A stretch of 64,000 bases of DNA from Anaplasma phagocytophilum str. Webster (GTDB lineage Bacteria > Pseudomonadota > Alphaproteobacteria > Rickettsiales > Anaplasmataceae), in the NCBI RefSeq assembly GCF_000964685.1, contig NZ_LANS01000001.1:248001-312000 (forward strand), given 5' to 3'. This document shows, piece by piece, positions 9,496 to 19,796 of the stretch (positions are counted from its first letter, which is position 1; each line of letters starts with the position of its first letter). Made by a program: the position numbers and the translations under genes. A model generated the notes under the pieces. It was given only the letters and a program-made list of their open reading frames with translations. It did not search any database and was not told the DNA's origin.

Positions 9496-9641
9496 TACCT
9501 GTTGAGTTGTCGTTCCATAAGCGTTGCTATCTATGCTTCTTGCAGAACAACAGGTAGACTCCATGCGTGGCCGCTACGTGGAATCAACTGAAATATCTAT
9601 CAAAATCGCGAACTTGCTTATGTAATTTCTATCTATGGCAG
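9496..9641 (+). pseudogene. Decayed tandem copy of the folP 3' end
   Basis: Positions 9496-9641 align with 9327-9482 (the last ~45 codons of folP plus 16 bases of the downstream spacer). The best-kept block is GCAGAACAACAGGTAGACT then CAAAATCGCGAACTTGCTTA with TGTAATTTCTA. Scattered substitutions and indels break the frame. The copy includes the stop codon and the non-coding bases after it, so it is a DNA duplication of the gene end, not a second gene. Confidence 0.85.
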
Positions 9642-9922
9642 TGCTTTCCTATGCTTAATATTGCACCTTTGCAGCGTTTCTTTGAACTGTCACGGATATT
9701 TACAACAACAAAATTCAGACCTGCCCTGTCACACGGCCATAGAATTATAGGTAAGATCGTTCCCTTGCGTGCTGCGCTAGGAGCAGCACTTAGCGTTGGA
9801 AGGGGCTTCCCAAGGGAAGAATCATTGAGATTGTGGCCCTGAACTCCTAAGACTACTTTAGCTATTCATGTCATTACTGAGGCTCAAAAAACCGGTGAGG
9901 CTTGTGCATTTTTGTAGTCACC

Positions 9923-10235
9923 TTAATTCCCTTTTACACTTGCACACTCCATGATTTCAGACAATCTCACAATGGTACCATCCAGATTCATAAGCTCACA
10001 GATAACCGCGGCATGAGCCACACCTGCCAATTCGACAATGTCTACACCAGCTTCAGTGTGACCACCTCTCTTCAAAACATCACCAAGATTCGCAACTATA
10101 GGAAAGACATGCCCAGGCGTTACTATATCATCAGCATTACCGCCATCAGATACAGCTCAATATGGTAGCAGCCCTATCGCTCGTATGTATACCCGTAGTT
10201 ATCCCATACCTAGCATTAATAGACGGAGTAAAGGA
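9923..10235 (-). pseudogene. ribB: ribB (3,4-dihydroxy-2-butanone 4-phosphate synthase) remnant, frameshifted
   Basis: Two adjoining minus-strand frames both match RibB. Upstream part (about 10235-10155): SINARYGITTGIHTSDRAAT, the family block around the substrate site. Downstream part (about 10155-9923), in another frame: DDIVTPGHVFPIVANLGDVL, RGGHTEAGVDIVELAG and AAVICELMNLDGT, then a stop. A frameshift near 10155 separates them and the N-terminal third is missing. A functional riboflavin gene would therefore have to be elsewhere. Identification rests on the conserved GHTEA and CE.MN.DG motifs. Confidence 0.8.
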
Positions 10236-10422
10236 TTGATGCCAACACGCTTTAGATACGTTATACGCGAAAAAGCTGGGGATATCCGTGGGGAGATTTG
10301 ATAGTGTCTCAGCCTTTCGCATCTTGTGAACTTTGGTTAAACGTTTTGTTGTGGATTCTGTCGCTACTTTAACTCCTCGTGCCAAGATTAAAGGGGATAT
10401 GGCCTGTTTTATCGTTTTGCTA

Positions 10423-10695
10423 GATATAGTAAAGTATATTAAGGGGATGGTTCATGGCGATACAATTTTCTGACTTATAACGTCTAATCTCGTGAACTAT
10501 TCTCATTGCTTCCTCGCACATTTGTTCTATGGCTTCATAACGTGGTATTTCTTCGTATAATGGCCACTTTGGACTTTCTGTTTCACTATTACTACTTATA
10601 TAATGAGTTACGTGCGGTATGATGGGTGAGAAGAGTGCTATGGCAGTTTGTAGTACGATTTGCAGACTACTTAGAGACGACTTGTGGTTTCGATA
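10423..10695 (-). pseudogene. Probable valS (valyl-tRNA synthetase) C-terminal remnant
   Basis: The minus frame reads QTAIALFSPIIPHVTHYI, then WPLYEEIPRYE, and EAMRIVHEIRRYKSEN. This arrangement (LF.P..PH.TE.I, then WP, then a helix with I..IR.YKSE) is the anticodon-binding region of Rickettsiales-type valyl-tRNA synthetase. Only about 90 codons remain, with no catalytic HIGH or KMSKS region, so it is a fragment. Another class I synthetase of the Val/Leu/Ile group is possible. Confidence 0.5.
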
Positions 10696-10757
10696 CAATT
10701 ATTCTACCAACAAGCCCTTTATAGGATAGGCTTAGAAGCGCGTAAACATTGTAGGGT

Positions 10758-10898
10758 ATCCTCATGGCGCGATAGTTAGTTATAGGACAGGAATACCAGC
10801 TTTATTACTCCAGAACCCAAGCATGCAAAGTACTCCAGAAAGAGAGTCATCGTACCATTCTGGTCAATTCCAACTCTGCCACTATTATGACTGCCTCA
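10758..10898 (+). pseudogene. Decayed copy of the carB 5' end
   Basis: Positions 10758-10898 align with 11069-11210 of carB. Shared blocks include TTATAGGACAGG, AGAACCCAAGCATGC, CATCGTACCATTCTGGTCAA and ACTATTATGACTG. The copy is out of frame with many substitutions. It lies about 280 bp upstream of the real start in the same orientation, i.e. a decayed direct duplication of the gene's beginning. Confidence 0.85.
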
Positions 10899-11037
10899 AA
10901 CTTGCATGGTTGCCCACAAGTCCTTTATCGTAAGTTTAGACAGCCGTTACATTTTAGAATTAAACCATACGACACTTTTGCTTTTTGCTCACATTAGTAG
11001 TAACATGCTCGGAATTTATTAAAAATATAGAACATAG

Positions 11038-14000
11038 ATGCCAAAGCGCACAGGTATTGAAAGTATCCTCATTATAGGAGCAGGACCCATCGTTATAGGA
11101 CAGGCATGCGAGTTTGACTACTCAGGAACCCAAGCATGTAAGGTACTCCGAGAAGAGGGCTATCGTACCATTCTGGTCAATTCTAACCCTGCTACTATTA
11201 TGACTGACCCAGATTTGGCTGATTCTACATATATCGAGCCCATAACCGCAAACTTCATAGAACAGATTATAATTAAAGAAAAACCCGACGCGCTATTGGC
11301 AACAGTAGGGGGGCAAACTGTATTAAATGTCGCATTGGAACTCTTCGATAAGGGCGTATTGTCTGAGCACAACGTAGAGATGATCGGAACAAACCATACC
11401 GCCATAAGAAAAGCAGAAGATCGAGGCTTGTTCAGGGAAGCCGTGCACAAAGTAGGCGCTAAGTGCCCTAAAAGTGTCATAATTCGGCAAGGTGATCCTA
11501 TAGCACCAGCTCTGGAATATATAGGGCTTCCCGCTATCATAAGGCCCTCTTTTACCTTAGGGGGCATAGGAGGCGGCATAGCTACTACAGAAGCAGAATT
11601 CTATGCAGCAGTGGAGCGCGGTTTTGTGATGTCTCCAACTTCTGAGGTACAAGTCGATGAGTCAATCATAGGTTGGAAAGAGTTTGAGATGGAAGTCATG
11701 CGGGACTGCAGGGATAACTGCATTGTGGTGTGCTCCATAGAAAACATAGACCCTATGGGTGTACATACCGGGGATAGTATTACCGTAGCACCTGCTCTAA
11801 CATTGCGTGATGAAGAATATCAAAAAATGCGAAATATCTCCTTTGATATTCTGAGAGAAATAGGAGTAGAAACTGGAGGATCAAATGTACAATTCGCTGT
11901 GAATCCACAACGCGACGGCGAGATTGTTGTTATAGAAATGAATCCCAGAGTGTCCAGATCCTCTGCCCTTGCTTCAAAAGCCACCGGTTTTCCTATCGCT
12001 AAAATAGCCGCAAAATTAGCTGTGGGATACACACTAGATGAAATTGTAAATGATTGCGCGATCTCAATCCCGGCGTCATTTGAGCCAGTAATGGACTATG
12101 TAGTGGTAAAGATTCCGAGATTTGACTTTGCGAAGTTCAGAGTTCCTGATCAAGCACTATCGACATCTATGAAATCCGTAGGTGAAGTTATGGCCATCGG
12201 AAGATCATTACCTGAAGCACTACAAAAGGCACTATGTTCCTTAGAAGTTGGATATACGGGGCTAAATGAGGTATTTGACGAAAATACATGTATAGAACAC
12301 GTATATAAGGAGCTTGCCAATCCTTCTCCTGGCAGAATTTTGATGATTGCAGATGCAATCCGTATGGGAGTAAGTAGCCAGAAAATTAATGAGATTACGT
12401 GCTATGATCCTTGGTTTATACAACAAATATCACGCATCATAGCTTGCGAAAGCGACATAAAGCAAAATGGCTTACCCACTACCAAAGAAGACTTACTATA
12501 TCTCAAGAAAATGGGCTTTTCTGATGCAAGGCTGGCTGAGCTTGGTAATGTCAGCGTAGATTATGTGGAGGATCTAAGACAAAAACTATCGGTAAACCCT
12601 GTATATAAGCGTATTGATACATGTGCTGGTGAGTTTCGTACAAACACTGCATATATGTATGGATGCTATGAGGGAGATTCCATAAACACCCCTGAGTGCG
12701 AATCACATGTTACTGCCAAGGAGAAAGTGATAATACTTGGCAGTGGCCCTAACCGCGTAGGCCAGGGTATAGAGTTCGATTACACGTGTGTGCACGCCGC
12801 GTTTACAGTCAAGCAGCTGGGCTTGGAAGCAATAATGATAAATTGCAACCCAGAAACTGTGTCTACCGACTATGACATATCAGATCGGCTATACTTCTCG
12901 CCTGTATCTAGGGAATGCGTATTGGACATAATTCGTAATGAATCTCAAGGCGCTGCTTCGGTTAAGGTGATAGTACAGCTCGGGGGACAGACTCCTTTGA
13001 AGTTGGCAAAGATACTTAAAGAAAAAGCAGTACATGTAATCGGGACAGATTTTGAATCTATAGATCTTGCAGAAGATAGAATGAAATTTAAGGGGTTGTT
13101 ACAGTCTTTGGGACTAAAACAACCCAGAAGCATCACCTGCGTTACGGCAGAAGAGGTACTGCGCAAAGTTGAAGAGGTGGGATATCCGGTATTGCTTCGA
13201 CCTTCTTATGTGATCGGAGGGCAATTTATGTCCGTTGTGCGCGATCGCAGCGCACTGTCGTCTTATCTGCACATTAACAAAAATGTGTTCGATACCGGCT
13301 GTTTATTGATTGATGAGTTCCTGAATGATGCGGTGGAAGTGGATGTAGATGCCATATGCGATGGTGACAATGTATATATAGCTGGCATTATGGAACATGT
13401 TGAAGAAGCTGGTATCCATTCTGGAGATTCTGCATGCTCCTTACCTTACTACACTCTGGGCAAGGAAATAGTAGACTTGATAGCAGAGTGCACTAAAAAA
13501 GTTGCTTCTGCCCTCAACGTCAGAGGTCTTTTAAACATACAGTACGCAATAAAAGACAAGGAACTCTATGTACTTGAAGTCAACCCCAGGGCTAGTAGAA
13601 CCGTTCCGTTCATTGCCAAAGCTTCAGGTGTTCCTGTAGCAAAAATTGCGACTTCGGTTATGCTGGGAAATAAGCTGTCCATAGATCAAGAAATAAACGA
13701 AATGCCTTACACAGCAGTTAAGGAGGCTGTTTTCTCCTTCTCTAGATTCGCAAGCGCAGACCCGCTGCTAGGCCCTGAAATGAAGTCAACCGGTGAAGTC
13801 ATGGGCATCGATGAAACCTTTGGCATGGCATTTTTGAAATCCCAGGCTGCCGCTGGTTATGAACTACCAACCTCAGGCAAAGTCTTCATATCAGTAAAGA
13901 ACAGCGATAAACCGGCAGCTGCAGTACTGGCGAAAAAGCTTATAGCACTGGGCTTCGAAGTTCTATCTACTAAGGGCACCAACAATTATTTTAATGAACT

Positions 14001-14298
14001 CAATATACCCTCAACACACGTAAATAAGGTACGCGAGGGCAGCACACACATAGTAGATATGCTAAATAACAACGAGATATCACTTGTAATCAACACATCT
14101 GAGGGCATAAAAACAATATCCGACAGCGCGGACATAAGAAGAACTGCTATGATGAAAAAAATACCTCACAGCACGACGCTAGCTGCAGCAAAAGCCACGG
14201 TGATATCTCTAGAAGAGTTAGCGGCTGGCAGAACTCCAAAAGTGATACCGGTTCGAGAATACCACGAGAAGAATAGGCATAGGCGCAAGGCAGAGTAG
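11038..14298 (+). CDS. carB: Carbamoyl-phosphate synthase large subunit
   Basis: A 1,086-residue protein of normal length. It makes carbamoyl phosphate for pyrimidine (and possibly arginine) synthesis with the CarA glutaminase, which is not in this window. Two homologous ATP-grasp halves are visible. The first begins [20 protein letters not shown] and contains [13 protein letters not shown] and [20 protein letters not shown]. The second begins [19 protein letters not shown] (about residue 567) and contains RPSYVIGGQ and [20 protein letters not shown]. An oligomerisation domain lies between (about 400-550), and an MGS-like allosteric domain from about 940. The C-terminal tail is basic. The ATG at 11038 fits the family start ([14 protein letters not shown]). 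Pyrimidine partner pyrC is at 17272. Confidence 0.97.
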   Translation: MPKRTGIESILIIGAGPIVIGQACEFDYSGTQACKVLREEGYRTILVNSNPATIMTDPDLADSTYIEPITANFIEQIIIKEKPDALLATVGGQTVLNVALELFDKGVLSEHNVEMIGTNHTAIRKAEDRGLFREAVHKVGAKCPKSVIIRQGDPIAPALEYIGLPAIIRPSFTLGGIGGGIATTEAEFYAAVERGFVMSPTSEVQVDESIIGWKEFEMEVMRDCRDNCIVVCSIENIDPMGVHTGDSITVAPALTLRDEEYQKMRNISFDILREIGVETGGSNVQFAVNPQRDGEIVVIEMNPRVSRSSALASKATGFPIAKIAAKLAVGYTLDEIVNDCAISIPASFEPVMDYVVVKIPRFDFAKFRVPDQALSTSMKSVGEVMAIGRSLPEALQKALCSLEVGYTGLNEVFDENTCIEHVYKELANPSPGRILMIADAIRMGVSSQKINEITCYDPWFIQQISRIIACESDIKQNGLPTTKEDLLYLKKMGFSDARLAELGNVSVDYVEDLRQKLSVNPVYKRIDTCAGEFRTNTAYMYGCYEGDSINTPECESHVTAKEKVIILGSGPNRVGQGIEFDYTCVHAAFTVKQLGLEAIMINCNPETVSTDYDISDRLYFSPVSRECVLDIIRNESQGAASVKVIVQLGGQTPLKLAKILKEKAVHVIGTDFESIDLAEDRMKFKGLLQSLGLKQPRSITCVTAEEVLRKVEEVGYPVLLRPSYVIGGQFMSVVRDRSALSSYLHINKNVFDTGCLLIDEFLNDAVEVDVDAICDGDNVYIAGIMEHVEEAGIHSGDSACSLPYYTLGKEIVDLIAECTKKVASALNVRGLLNIQYAIKDKELYVLEVNPRASRTVPFIAKASGVPVAKIATSVMLGNKLSIDQEINEMPYTAVKEAVFSFSRFASADPLLGPEMKSTGEVMGIDETFGMAFLKSQAAAGYELPTSGKVFISVKNSDKPAAAVLAKKLIALGFEVLSTKGTNNYFNELNIPSTHVNKVREGSTHIVDMLNNNEISLVINTSEGIKTISDSADIRRTAMMKKIPHSTTLAAAKATVISLEELAAGRTPKVIPVREYHEKNRHRRKAE

Positions 14299-14334
14299 TG
14301 ACACAAGACTCGCCATACGCCTTACACAAACAAA

Positions 14335-14667
14335 TTAGCTTTCTTTAGGAGTATTGGCACCGTAAACAGCCCTTTCAAGCTTGAGAATCCTTCTTTTAAT
14401 AGCCCTAAGATCATCTTTGAACTCTTCCCGAATGCTATTCATCAACTGCTGAACTTGCTCGTCAGACAACCTTGCCCCACTACCCTCGCCGGACTCTATC
14501 TGCCCGACAGTTCCAGTATCGTCTTGCTGCATACTAGACGCAAGAACCTTTTCCTGCATCTTCATTATGGAAGCAACAACATCGTCAAATCTACCTTCTC
14601 CGAAGACTTCCTTGACACTTCCTATACACTGCTTAATAATCTCCTTGTATTCGTCACTTCCTGACAT
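14335..14667 (-). CDS. Small acidic coiled-coil protein, unknown function
   Basis: A 110-residue hydrophilic protein. The start is placed at ATG 14667 because GGTGG lies five bases upstream; a frame 14 codons longer exists. The N-terminal half (EYKEIIKQCIGSVKEVFGEG) is predicted helical. A Gly/Ser/Glu linker (IESGEGSGARLS) separates it from a C-terminal helix EEFKDDLRAIKRRILKLERA with heptad-like spacing. The layout recalls accessory coiled-coil proteins such as UbiK, but the match is not good enough to name it. It is convergent with carB (36 bp). Confidence 0.6.
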   Translation of the reverse strand: MSGSDEYKEIIKQCIGSVKEVFGEGRFDDVVASIMKMQEKVLASSMQQDDTGTVGQIESGEGSGARLSDEQVQQLMNSIREEFKDDLRAIKRRILKLERAVYGANTPKES

Positions 14668-14964
14668 ATACACCACCGAAATGCTCTTCCAAGGAGCTAA
14701 TGGTATCATGTAGCAATATCTGTGTCAATACAAACTCGCCTTTGCACGGTAGCAAGCACACAATAGAGTGTCTTAAAACCTTAATTATCATACTTAATCA
14801 GAGGGATCACCGCTTGTTTTCCTCGTCCTCGCAAAGAAATAAAAGTATATATTTTTCATGCACCATTATTCATGAATTATCCCTCTCTTAAATACAAGAT
14901 TGCCGTTATATCCCTATATAAAAACAATTATTTTTGGAGAAGTCCAAATTTCTAACCAGCATTT

Positions 14965-15006
14965 AAAAAAACAGGGTGCCTATAGACATGTCATCTATAA
15001 ACACCC
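14965..15006 (-). terminator. Rho-independent terminator of fumC
   Basis: Read on the minus strand, about 54 bases after the fumC stop there is GGGTGTTTATAGA, a short loop, TCTATAGGCACCC, then TG and a run of seven T. The 13 bp stem contains two G-T wobble pairs. Confidence 0.85.
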
Positions 15007-15059
15007 GCAAGCAGGAAAGTACAACTTTGAAATTGGTACATAAACTAAAGTCTAAATCA

Positions 15060-16448
15060 TTAGTTTGGTGTGACCATTTTGACAGGATCCACAATTCTGT
15101 CGAACTCTTCAGCATCGACAAGCTTCAGGGTAACTGCAGCTTCTTTTAAGGTCACACGATTTTCAAATGCAAATTTAGCTACTTTTGCTGCATTATCATA
15201 ACCGATATGACGATTCAGCGCAGTCACCAACATCAGCGATGCACCTAGCAAAGTTTCTATACGTTCTACATCTGGCTTTATCCCAACTACACATTTTTGT
15301 GCGAAACTCAGTGATGCGTCAGATAAAAGCCGAACAGACTGCAACACATTGTATGCTATTACAGGTTTGAATACATTGAGTTCAAAATGACCATTCGATC
15401 CACCGACAGAAACTGCAACATGGTTACCCATAACCTGCGCACAGACCATAGTCATCGCTTCACACTGTGTAGGATTAACTTTACCAGGCATAATAGAAGA
15501 TCCAGGCTCATTAGCTGGGAGAATAATCTCACCTATACCGCATCTAGGCCCTGAAGCCAGCATCCTTATATCATTCGCTATTTTCATGCAGCTGACTGCT
15601 AAAGTATTCAAAGTACCACTAAACTCGACTAAGGCATCATGCGTAGCCAAAGCCTCAAACTTGTTCTCTGCTGTCACAAACGGACATCCAGTAATACCTG
15701 CAACTTCTGCAGCAAAGCTCTCAGCAAAACCCTTCTTCGCATTTAGTCCGGTGCCCACAGCTGTACCCCCTTGTGCAAGCTGGTAAAGGCTACTAATGGA
15801 CGACTTAATACGTTCTATACTCTGCTTAACTTGGTATTCATACCCTGAGAACTCCTGACTTAAAAATAACGGAGTAGCATCTTGTAAGTGAGTACGCCCT
15901 ACTTTCACTATGCCAGAAAATTCCTCTACCTTTGCCTTGAGGGCTTCTTGCAATATACATAAATTAGGTAATAAGTTCTTTGTCACTTCCAAAACTACCG
16001 CAATGTGCATCGCAGTGGGAAATACATCATTTGAAGATTGCGAACAGTTTACGTGATCATTAGGATGCACAGGCGACTTACTTCCTATCTCACCACCCAG
16101 CATTTCTATTGCCCTATTTGCAATCACCTCATTGGCATTCATGTTAGTCTGCGTTCCGGAGCCAGTCTGCCACACTACCAGAGGAAACTCTCCGTCGAAT
16201 CTGCCCTCTACAACCTCTTGAGCCGCTGCACATATTGCTTTCCCCACAGACTCATCAATGCTGCCATTAGCCATGTTGACGCGCGCTGCAGCGAGCTTAA
16301 CTATGCCCAATGCCCTAATCAATGGCAAAGGCATCTTCTCCTCACCGATTTTAAAATTCACAAGCGAACGCTGAGTTTGAGCACCCCAGTAATGCTCACC
16401 TGATACCTCAACACTGCCCATACTATCATGTTCTACCCTAACACCCAT
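15060..16448 (-). CDS. fumC: Class II fumarate hydratase
   Basis: Interconverts fumarate and malate in the TCA cycle. A 462-residue protein beginning [20 protein letters not shown], with [20 protein letters not shown] near 105, [19 protein letters not shown] near 135, [13 protein letters not shown] near 185 and the fumarase/aspartase signature [13 protein letters not shown] near 317. These residues distinguish class II fumarase from aspartase and argininosuccinate lyase. The ATG at 16448 is preferred over an upstream TTG because GGGTGG lies just before it. The gene ends at its own terminator, so it seems monocistronic; it is divergent from coaB (145 bp). Confidence 0.95.
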   Translation of the reverse strand: MGVRVEHDSMGSVEVSGEHYWGAQTQRSLVNFKIGEEKMPLPLIRALGIVKLAAARVNMANGSIDESVGKAICAAAQEVVEGRFDGEFPLVVWQTGSGTQTNMNANEVIANRAIEMLGGEIGSKSPVHPNDHVNCSQSSNDVFPTAMHIAVVLEVTKNLLPNLCILQEALKAKVEEFSGIVKVGRTHLQDATPLFLSQEFSGYEYQVKQSIERIKSSISSLYQLAQGGTAVGTGLNAKKGFAESFAAEVAGITGCPFVTAENKFEALATHDALVEFSGTLNTLAVSCMKIANDIRMLASGPRCGIGEIILPANEPGSSIMPGKVNPTQCEAMTMVCAQVMGNHVAVSVGGSNGHFELNVFKPVIAYNVLQSVRLLSDASLSFAQKCVVGIKPDVERIETLLGASLMLVTALNRHIGYDNAAKVAKFAFENRVTLKEAAVTLKLVDAEEFDRIVDPVKMVTPN

Positions 16449-16593
16449 AGCACCACCCAAAATACATAGCGCAGAAATTCTACAGCCGCTTTTAGAGCGC
16501 GTCCATCATTAGGAAATTTTTAAATTGCAGAGAATTTGCAAGACTGAATGTGCGGGGCTATATTTATCGCAGTTTCTAATAGAGATTATCTGT

Positions 16594-17244
16594 GTGGTTA
16601 GCGTACTCATAACAGCTGGTTCTACTAGAGAGTATATCGACCCGGTTCGATATATAAGCAGTGGTTCTTCTGGAAAACAAGGTTATGCTCTGGCAGAATG
16701 CATGGGAAAGATGGGCTGGGATGTAAAGTTAGTGTCTTGCCCAGTAGCCCTTGCACCCAGGCAAGACCTATATCAGACGTACCATGTAAATACCTCAGCG
16801 GATATGCTCAATACCTGCTTATCGCTATTACCCGTAGATGTGGCCATTCTCACCGCTGCTATTACGGATTGGGTACCCTATCGTTGCAAACACAAGTTGA
16901 AAAAGCACGCTGTGGATCGAATAGACATGCTACATAGCCCAGACATAGCAAAATGTATCAGCATGAATAAAGATAGACCGAAACTCGTTATAGGGTTTTG
17001 CCTGGAATCAGAAAACTTAATCGAATCTGCAAAAAATAAATTGGCTTACAAGGGATGCGACTGGATAATCGCCAACCACTACTATGTAAACGAGCACGAA
17101 CCCGTAATGCATAGCAACTATAATCAAGTATCTATAGTCACCAGAGATTCCGTAAGACCCTTTCAGATGATGACGAAAGTAGAGGTAGCTAAGCTATTAA
17201 CGGAAGAAATAATTGACTATCTCAATAGGTTAGATATACCCTAA
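16594..17244 (+). CDS. coaB: Stand-alone phosphopantothenate-cysteine ligase (CoaB)
   Basis: About 216 residues. It matches the C-terminal half of bifunctional CoaBC (Dfp): SVLITAGSTREYIDPVRYIS at the very start, SSGKQGYALAECMGKMGWDV, AAITDWVPYR near 90, and KLVIGFCLESENLI near 135, then NHYYVNEHEP. The family role is joining phosphopantothenate to cysteine in coenzyme A synthesis. The flavin-dependent decarboxylase half (CoaC) is absent here and must be a separate gene if the pathway works. The GTG at 16594 is chosen because it puts the Rossmann strand at the N-terminus; a frame open from 16525 exists. pyrC follows 27 bp later, so the two are probably co-transcribed. Confidence 0.88.
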   Translation: MVSVLITAGSTREYIDPVRYISSGSSGKQGYALAECMGKMGWDVKLVSCPVALAPRQDLYQTYHVNTSADMLNTCLSLLPVDVAILTAAITDWVPYRCKHKLKKHAVDRIDMLHSPDIAKCISMNKDRPKLVIGFCLESENLIESAKNKLAYKGCDWIIANHYYVNEHEPVMHSNYNQVSIVTRDSVRPFQMMTKVEVAKLLTEEIIDYLNRLDIP

Positions 17245-17271
17245 CTGTGTGTTGTATCCTGCGTAATTGTT

Positions 17272-18615
17272 GTGGTTAGTGAAAGACAGACTTGGTCTCT
17301 CTTACAGGGTGGTCAGTGTAATGAGTATACGGTTGCATACATAAATGCGCGGATCATCGACCCAGCATCTGGCACAGACTATAAGGGTTATCTCCTTACT
17401 AGAGGCAAAGAAATTCTGGACTTTGGACCAGGTTTTTTTGACCCTAACGGAGCAGCTTTCGCGGCTAGTGAAGTTGTAGATTGTAATGGGCATGTGTTGA
17501 TGCCCGGTATTGTCGATCTGCACGTTCACTTAAGAGAACCAGGAGGAGAGCATAAAGAAACCGTAGATACTGGAAGTCGGGCAGCTGCAGCAGGTGGTGT
17601 TACTACCGTTGTGTGCCAACCAAATACTATCCCTCGCCTAGAGAATGTATTGGTAGCAAAGTATCTCAAGATGAGAGCCTTGGAGAGCTCTTGTGTAAAC
17701 ATAGAATTCTACGGGGCAGTTACAAAGTCCGATGGTGAGCTATGCGACATGGCGTCTCTCAAGGATGCAGGTGCACTTGGCTTCACGGATGATGGATTGC
17801 CCGTCATGAACGCGCTGTATATGAAGCGAGCCTTCGAATACGCTCAAGATTTGGATGTTGTCGTGGCGCAACATGCAGAAGACTGCAATCTCTCCGATGG
17901 AGGGTGCATCAATGAAGGACTGGTATCGCGAGAATTAGGCTTAAAGGGCATACCAGATATATCTGAGAGCATAATGGTCAGCAGAGATATACAGTTGCTA
18001 CGTGAAGTACCTGGTGCGCACTATCACGTATTGCATATCTCAACAAAAAAGGCTTTAGATATTGTACGTGCTGCAAAACGTGAAGGGCTGCGTGTCACGT
18101 GTGAAGTTACTCCACACCATTTTCTGCTCAATGAGAGTGCAGTTTTAGAACATGGCACAATGGCGAAAATGAATCCTCCTCTGCGAACAGAAGAGGATCG
18201 TCTGAGTATGATTTCTGGCTTGGAAGACGGCACTATAGACTGCATAGCTACTGACCATGCTCCTCACGCTGCTCAGGAGAAAACGCGTCCTATATCATGC
18301 TGTGCGTTTGGTATAGTAGGGCTCGAAACTCTGCTGCCTCTATCACTGGAACTGTACCACAATGCAGGTATGAGCCTCATGGACGTTCTCTCCAAACTTA
18401 CAAGCAAACCGGCAGAGATAGTAAGGCTTCCTAGGGGTAAGATAGCCAAAGGGCTAGTGGCAGATTTGGTGATATTTGATTTAGAACATGTGTGGACTAT
18501 AGACACAGCAAAATTCTCCAGTAAATCGAAAAACTCCCCTTTCCAAGGAAGAAAAGTGAAGGGCAAAGTACTCCGCACTGTAGTGTCAGGCAAGACAGTA
18601 TACAGGGCCGAATAG
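17272..18615 (+). CDS. pyrC: Dihydroorotase, class I
   Basis: A 447-residue amidohydrolase that cyclises carbamoyl aspartate to dihydroorotate. The metal-binding block DLHVHLREPG is at about residues 82-91 and is followed by HKETVDTGSRAAAAGGVTTV, typical of class I enzymes. Further landmarks are GALGFTDDG near 163, QHAEDC near 203, EVTPHHF near 282 and the catalytic ATDHAPH near 325. The start is a GTG at 17272; no in-frame ATG lies near. It follows coaB closely. A decayed copy of its 3' end lies downstream at 18683-18780. Confidence 0.95.
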   Translation: MVSERQTWSLLQGGQCNEYTVAYINARIIDPASGTDYKGYLLTRGKEILDFGPGFFDPNGAAFAASEVVDCNGHVLMPGIVDLHVHLREPGGEHKETVDTGSRAAAAGGVTTVVCQPNTIPRLENVLVAKYLKMRALESSCVNIEFYGAVTKSDGELCDMASLKDAGALGFTDDGLPVMNALYMKRAFEYAQDLDVVVAQHAEDCNLSDGGCINEGLVSRELGLKGIPDISESIMVSRDIQLLREVPGAHYHVLHISTKKALDIVRAAKREGLRVTCEVTPHHFLLNESAVLEHGTMAKMNPPLRTEEDRLSMISGLEDGTIDCIATDHAPHAAQEKTRPISCCAFGIVGLETLLPLSLELYHNAGMSLMDVLSKLTSKPAEIVRLPRGKIAKGLVADLVIFDLEHVWTIDTAKFSSKSKNSPFQGRKVKGKVLRTVVSGKTVYRAE

Positions 18616-18682
18616 AAGAGTGTTATACCTGTTTAAAGCAACCTACTTAGTGCCCTGCTGAAAATACGTAAGGAAGAAGATA

Positions 18683-18780
18683 GGTAAAGTGCAGGGCGAT
18701 CGTACTATAGTACCAAGAAAGACAGTGTATAAGGCCGGATCAAAGCATTTTTCACTGCTGTCAAAGCAGCCTACTCAGAT
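18683..18780 (+). pseudogene. Decayed tandem copy of the pyrC 3' end
   Basis: Aligns with 18553-18650, i.e. the last ~20 codons of pyrC plus about 35 bases of spacer. Shared blocks include AGACAGT.TA.A.GGCCG and AAAGCA.CCTACT. The stop codon region is altered. It repeats the pattern seen at folP. Confidence 0.75.
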
Positions 18781-18862
18781 TTTTCTGCAAAAAGTAATGT
18801 CTTCCCCTTGGGTTGGTCTTTGATAACTACACTCCTATTAGTATAGTACATTTAAACCCCTC

Positions 18863-19010
18863 AATTGGCACTCATACCAGCAGGTGTATACGGGCGGATG
18901 CCTCTAGCAACCACACCATTTCCCTCTCAAAACCCTGAATCCAACGACATCCCCAGGCTTCAATAACGTCATTTACATATTTATTGGCAAATGGCCCTAT
19001 TACCCTGAAC
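18863..19010 (-). pseudogene. Decayed copy of the lipB 5' end
   Basis: The minus frame across 19010-18895 reads NKYVNDVIEAWGCRWIQ then FEREMVWLLE, which aligns with the start of LipB (EYEVAVNAMVSRVDKIVQ then SEREMVWLLE). The bases 18863-18938 closely match 19559-19633 (ATTGGCACTC.TACCAGCAG, CTCTAGCAACCA.ACCATTTC). An extra base in the GTGTATAC region shifts the frame. The copy lies beyond the 3' end of lipB in the same orientation. Confidence 0.75.
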
Positions 19011-19092
19011 AGAGCATCAAACCCCCTATCTCTCGGGCGTCCTAATCAACACAAGAGTATACAAAGCAGGTAGAGTTGATGTCCGTATGCTT

Positions 19093-19719
19093 CTATGCAA
19101 AAACTTTGTAGAACTCTTTTTTGAGAACCGAGTCAAATTGTTCAAACGTCACTTCTTTGCCCAAGGCCCTCAAAGATGTAACCCCTGAACCCAAAATGCC
19201 GCAGGGAACAATTCCGGAGTAATGTGTAAGGTCTGTACTTATGTTTATGGCAACACCATGGTAAGTCACCCACCGACGTAACCTTATACCAAACGCAGCA
19301 ATTTTTTCGCTATGCATGTCATTTTGTACCCATACACCAATATTTTCGCTACTGAAATAGCTATCAATAGCAAACTCCGCGAGAGTATTAACTATCCATA
19401 CACCTAAGTCTCTCACATATGCACGAATATCGCACCTATTCCGGCGCTTGAGGTCAAGCATAACGTATACTACCCTCTGCCCTGGACCGTGGTAGGAGTA
19501 TTTTCCGCCACGAGTGGTTTTTATAACCGGAAAAAGATTATCTATCAGAAGATCACTAGAATTGGCACTCGTACCAGCAGTGTATACAGGCGGATGCTCT
19601 AGCAACCATACCATTTCCCTCTCAGAACCCTGTACTATTTTATCTACTCTTGAAACCATTGCATTAACTGCAACTTCGTACTCCACTAACCCACTGGAAA
19701 TTTGCCACTCGATATCCAC
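19093..19719 (-). CDS. lipB: Octanoyl-[acyl carrier protein]:protein octanoyltransferase (lipoate biosynthesis)
   Basis: A 208-residue enzyme that moves octanoyl groups from ACP to the lipoyl domains of the 2-oxoacid dehydrogenases. Visible family motifs: EHPPVYTAGTSA near 42, the RGGKYSYHGPGQRVVYVML block near 71 (lipB signature RGG...HGPGQ), KIAAFGIRLRRWVTYHGVAIN near 138 with the catalytic lysine, and PCGILGSGVTSL near 171 with the catalytic cysteine. All key residues are present. Start ATG at 19719. radC lies upstream in the same direction (77 bp). Confidence 0.95.
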   Translation of the reverse strand: MDIEWQISSGLVEYEVAVNAMVSRVDKIVQGSEREMVWLLEHPPVYTAGTSANSSDLLIDNLFPVIKTTRGGKYSYHGPGQRVVYVMLDLKRRNRCDIRAYVRDLGVWIVNTLAEFAIDSYFSSENIGVWVQNDMHSEKIAAFGIRLRRWVTYHGVAINISTDLTHYSGIVPCGILGSGVTSLRALGKEVTFEQFDSVLKKEFYKVFA

Positions 19720-19796
19720 GAATAATCTGCATATATAATGTAGGAATCACGCATGCTACTTTGAATGATATTCCCCGTCAAGTCCTCCATTATAGC

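Noticed and set aside
9655-9790. glmM 5' remnant (RFF.T..I..TT.KF, RAALGAAL)
   Set aside because: A few residues resemble the start of phosphoglucosamine mutase, but too many frame changes are needed to support it.
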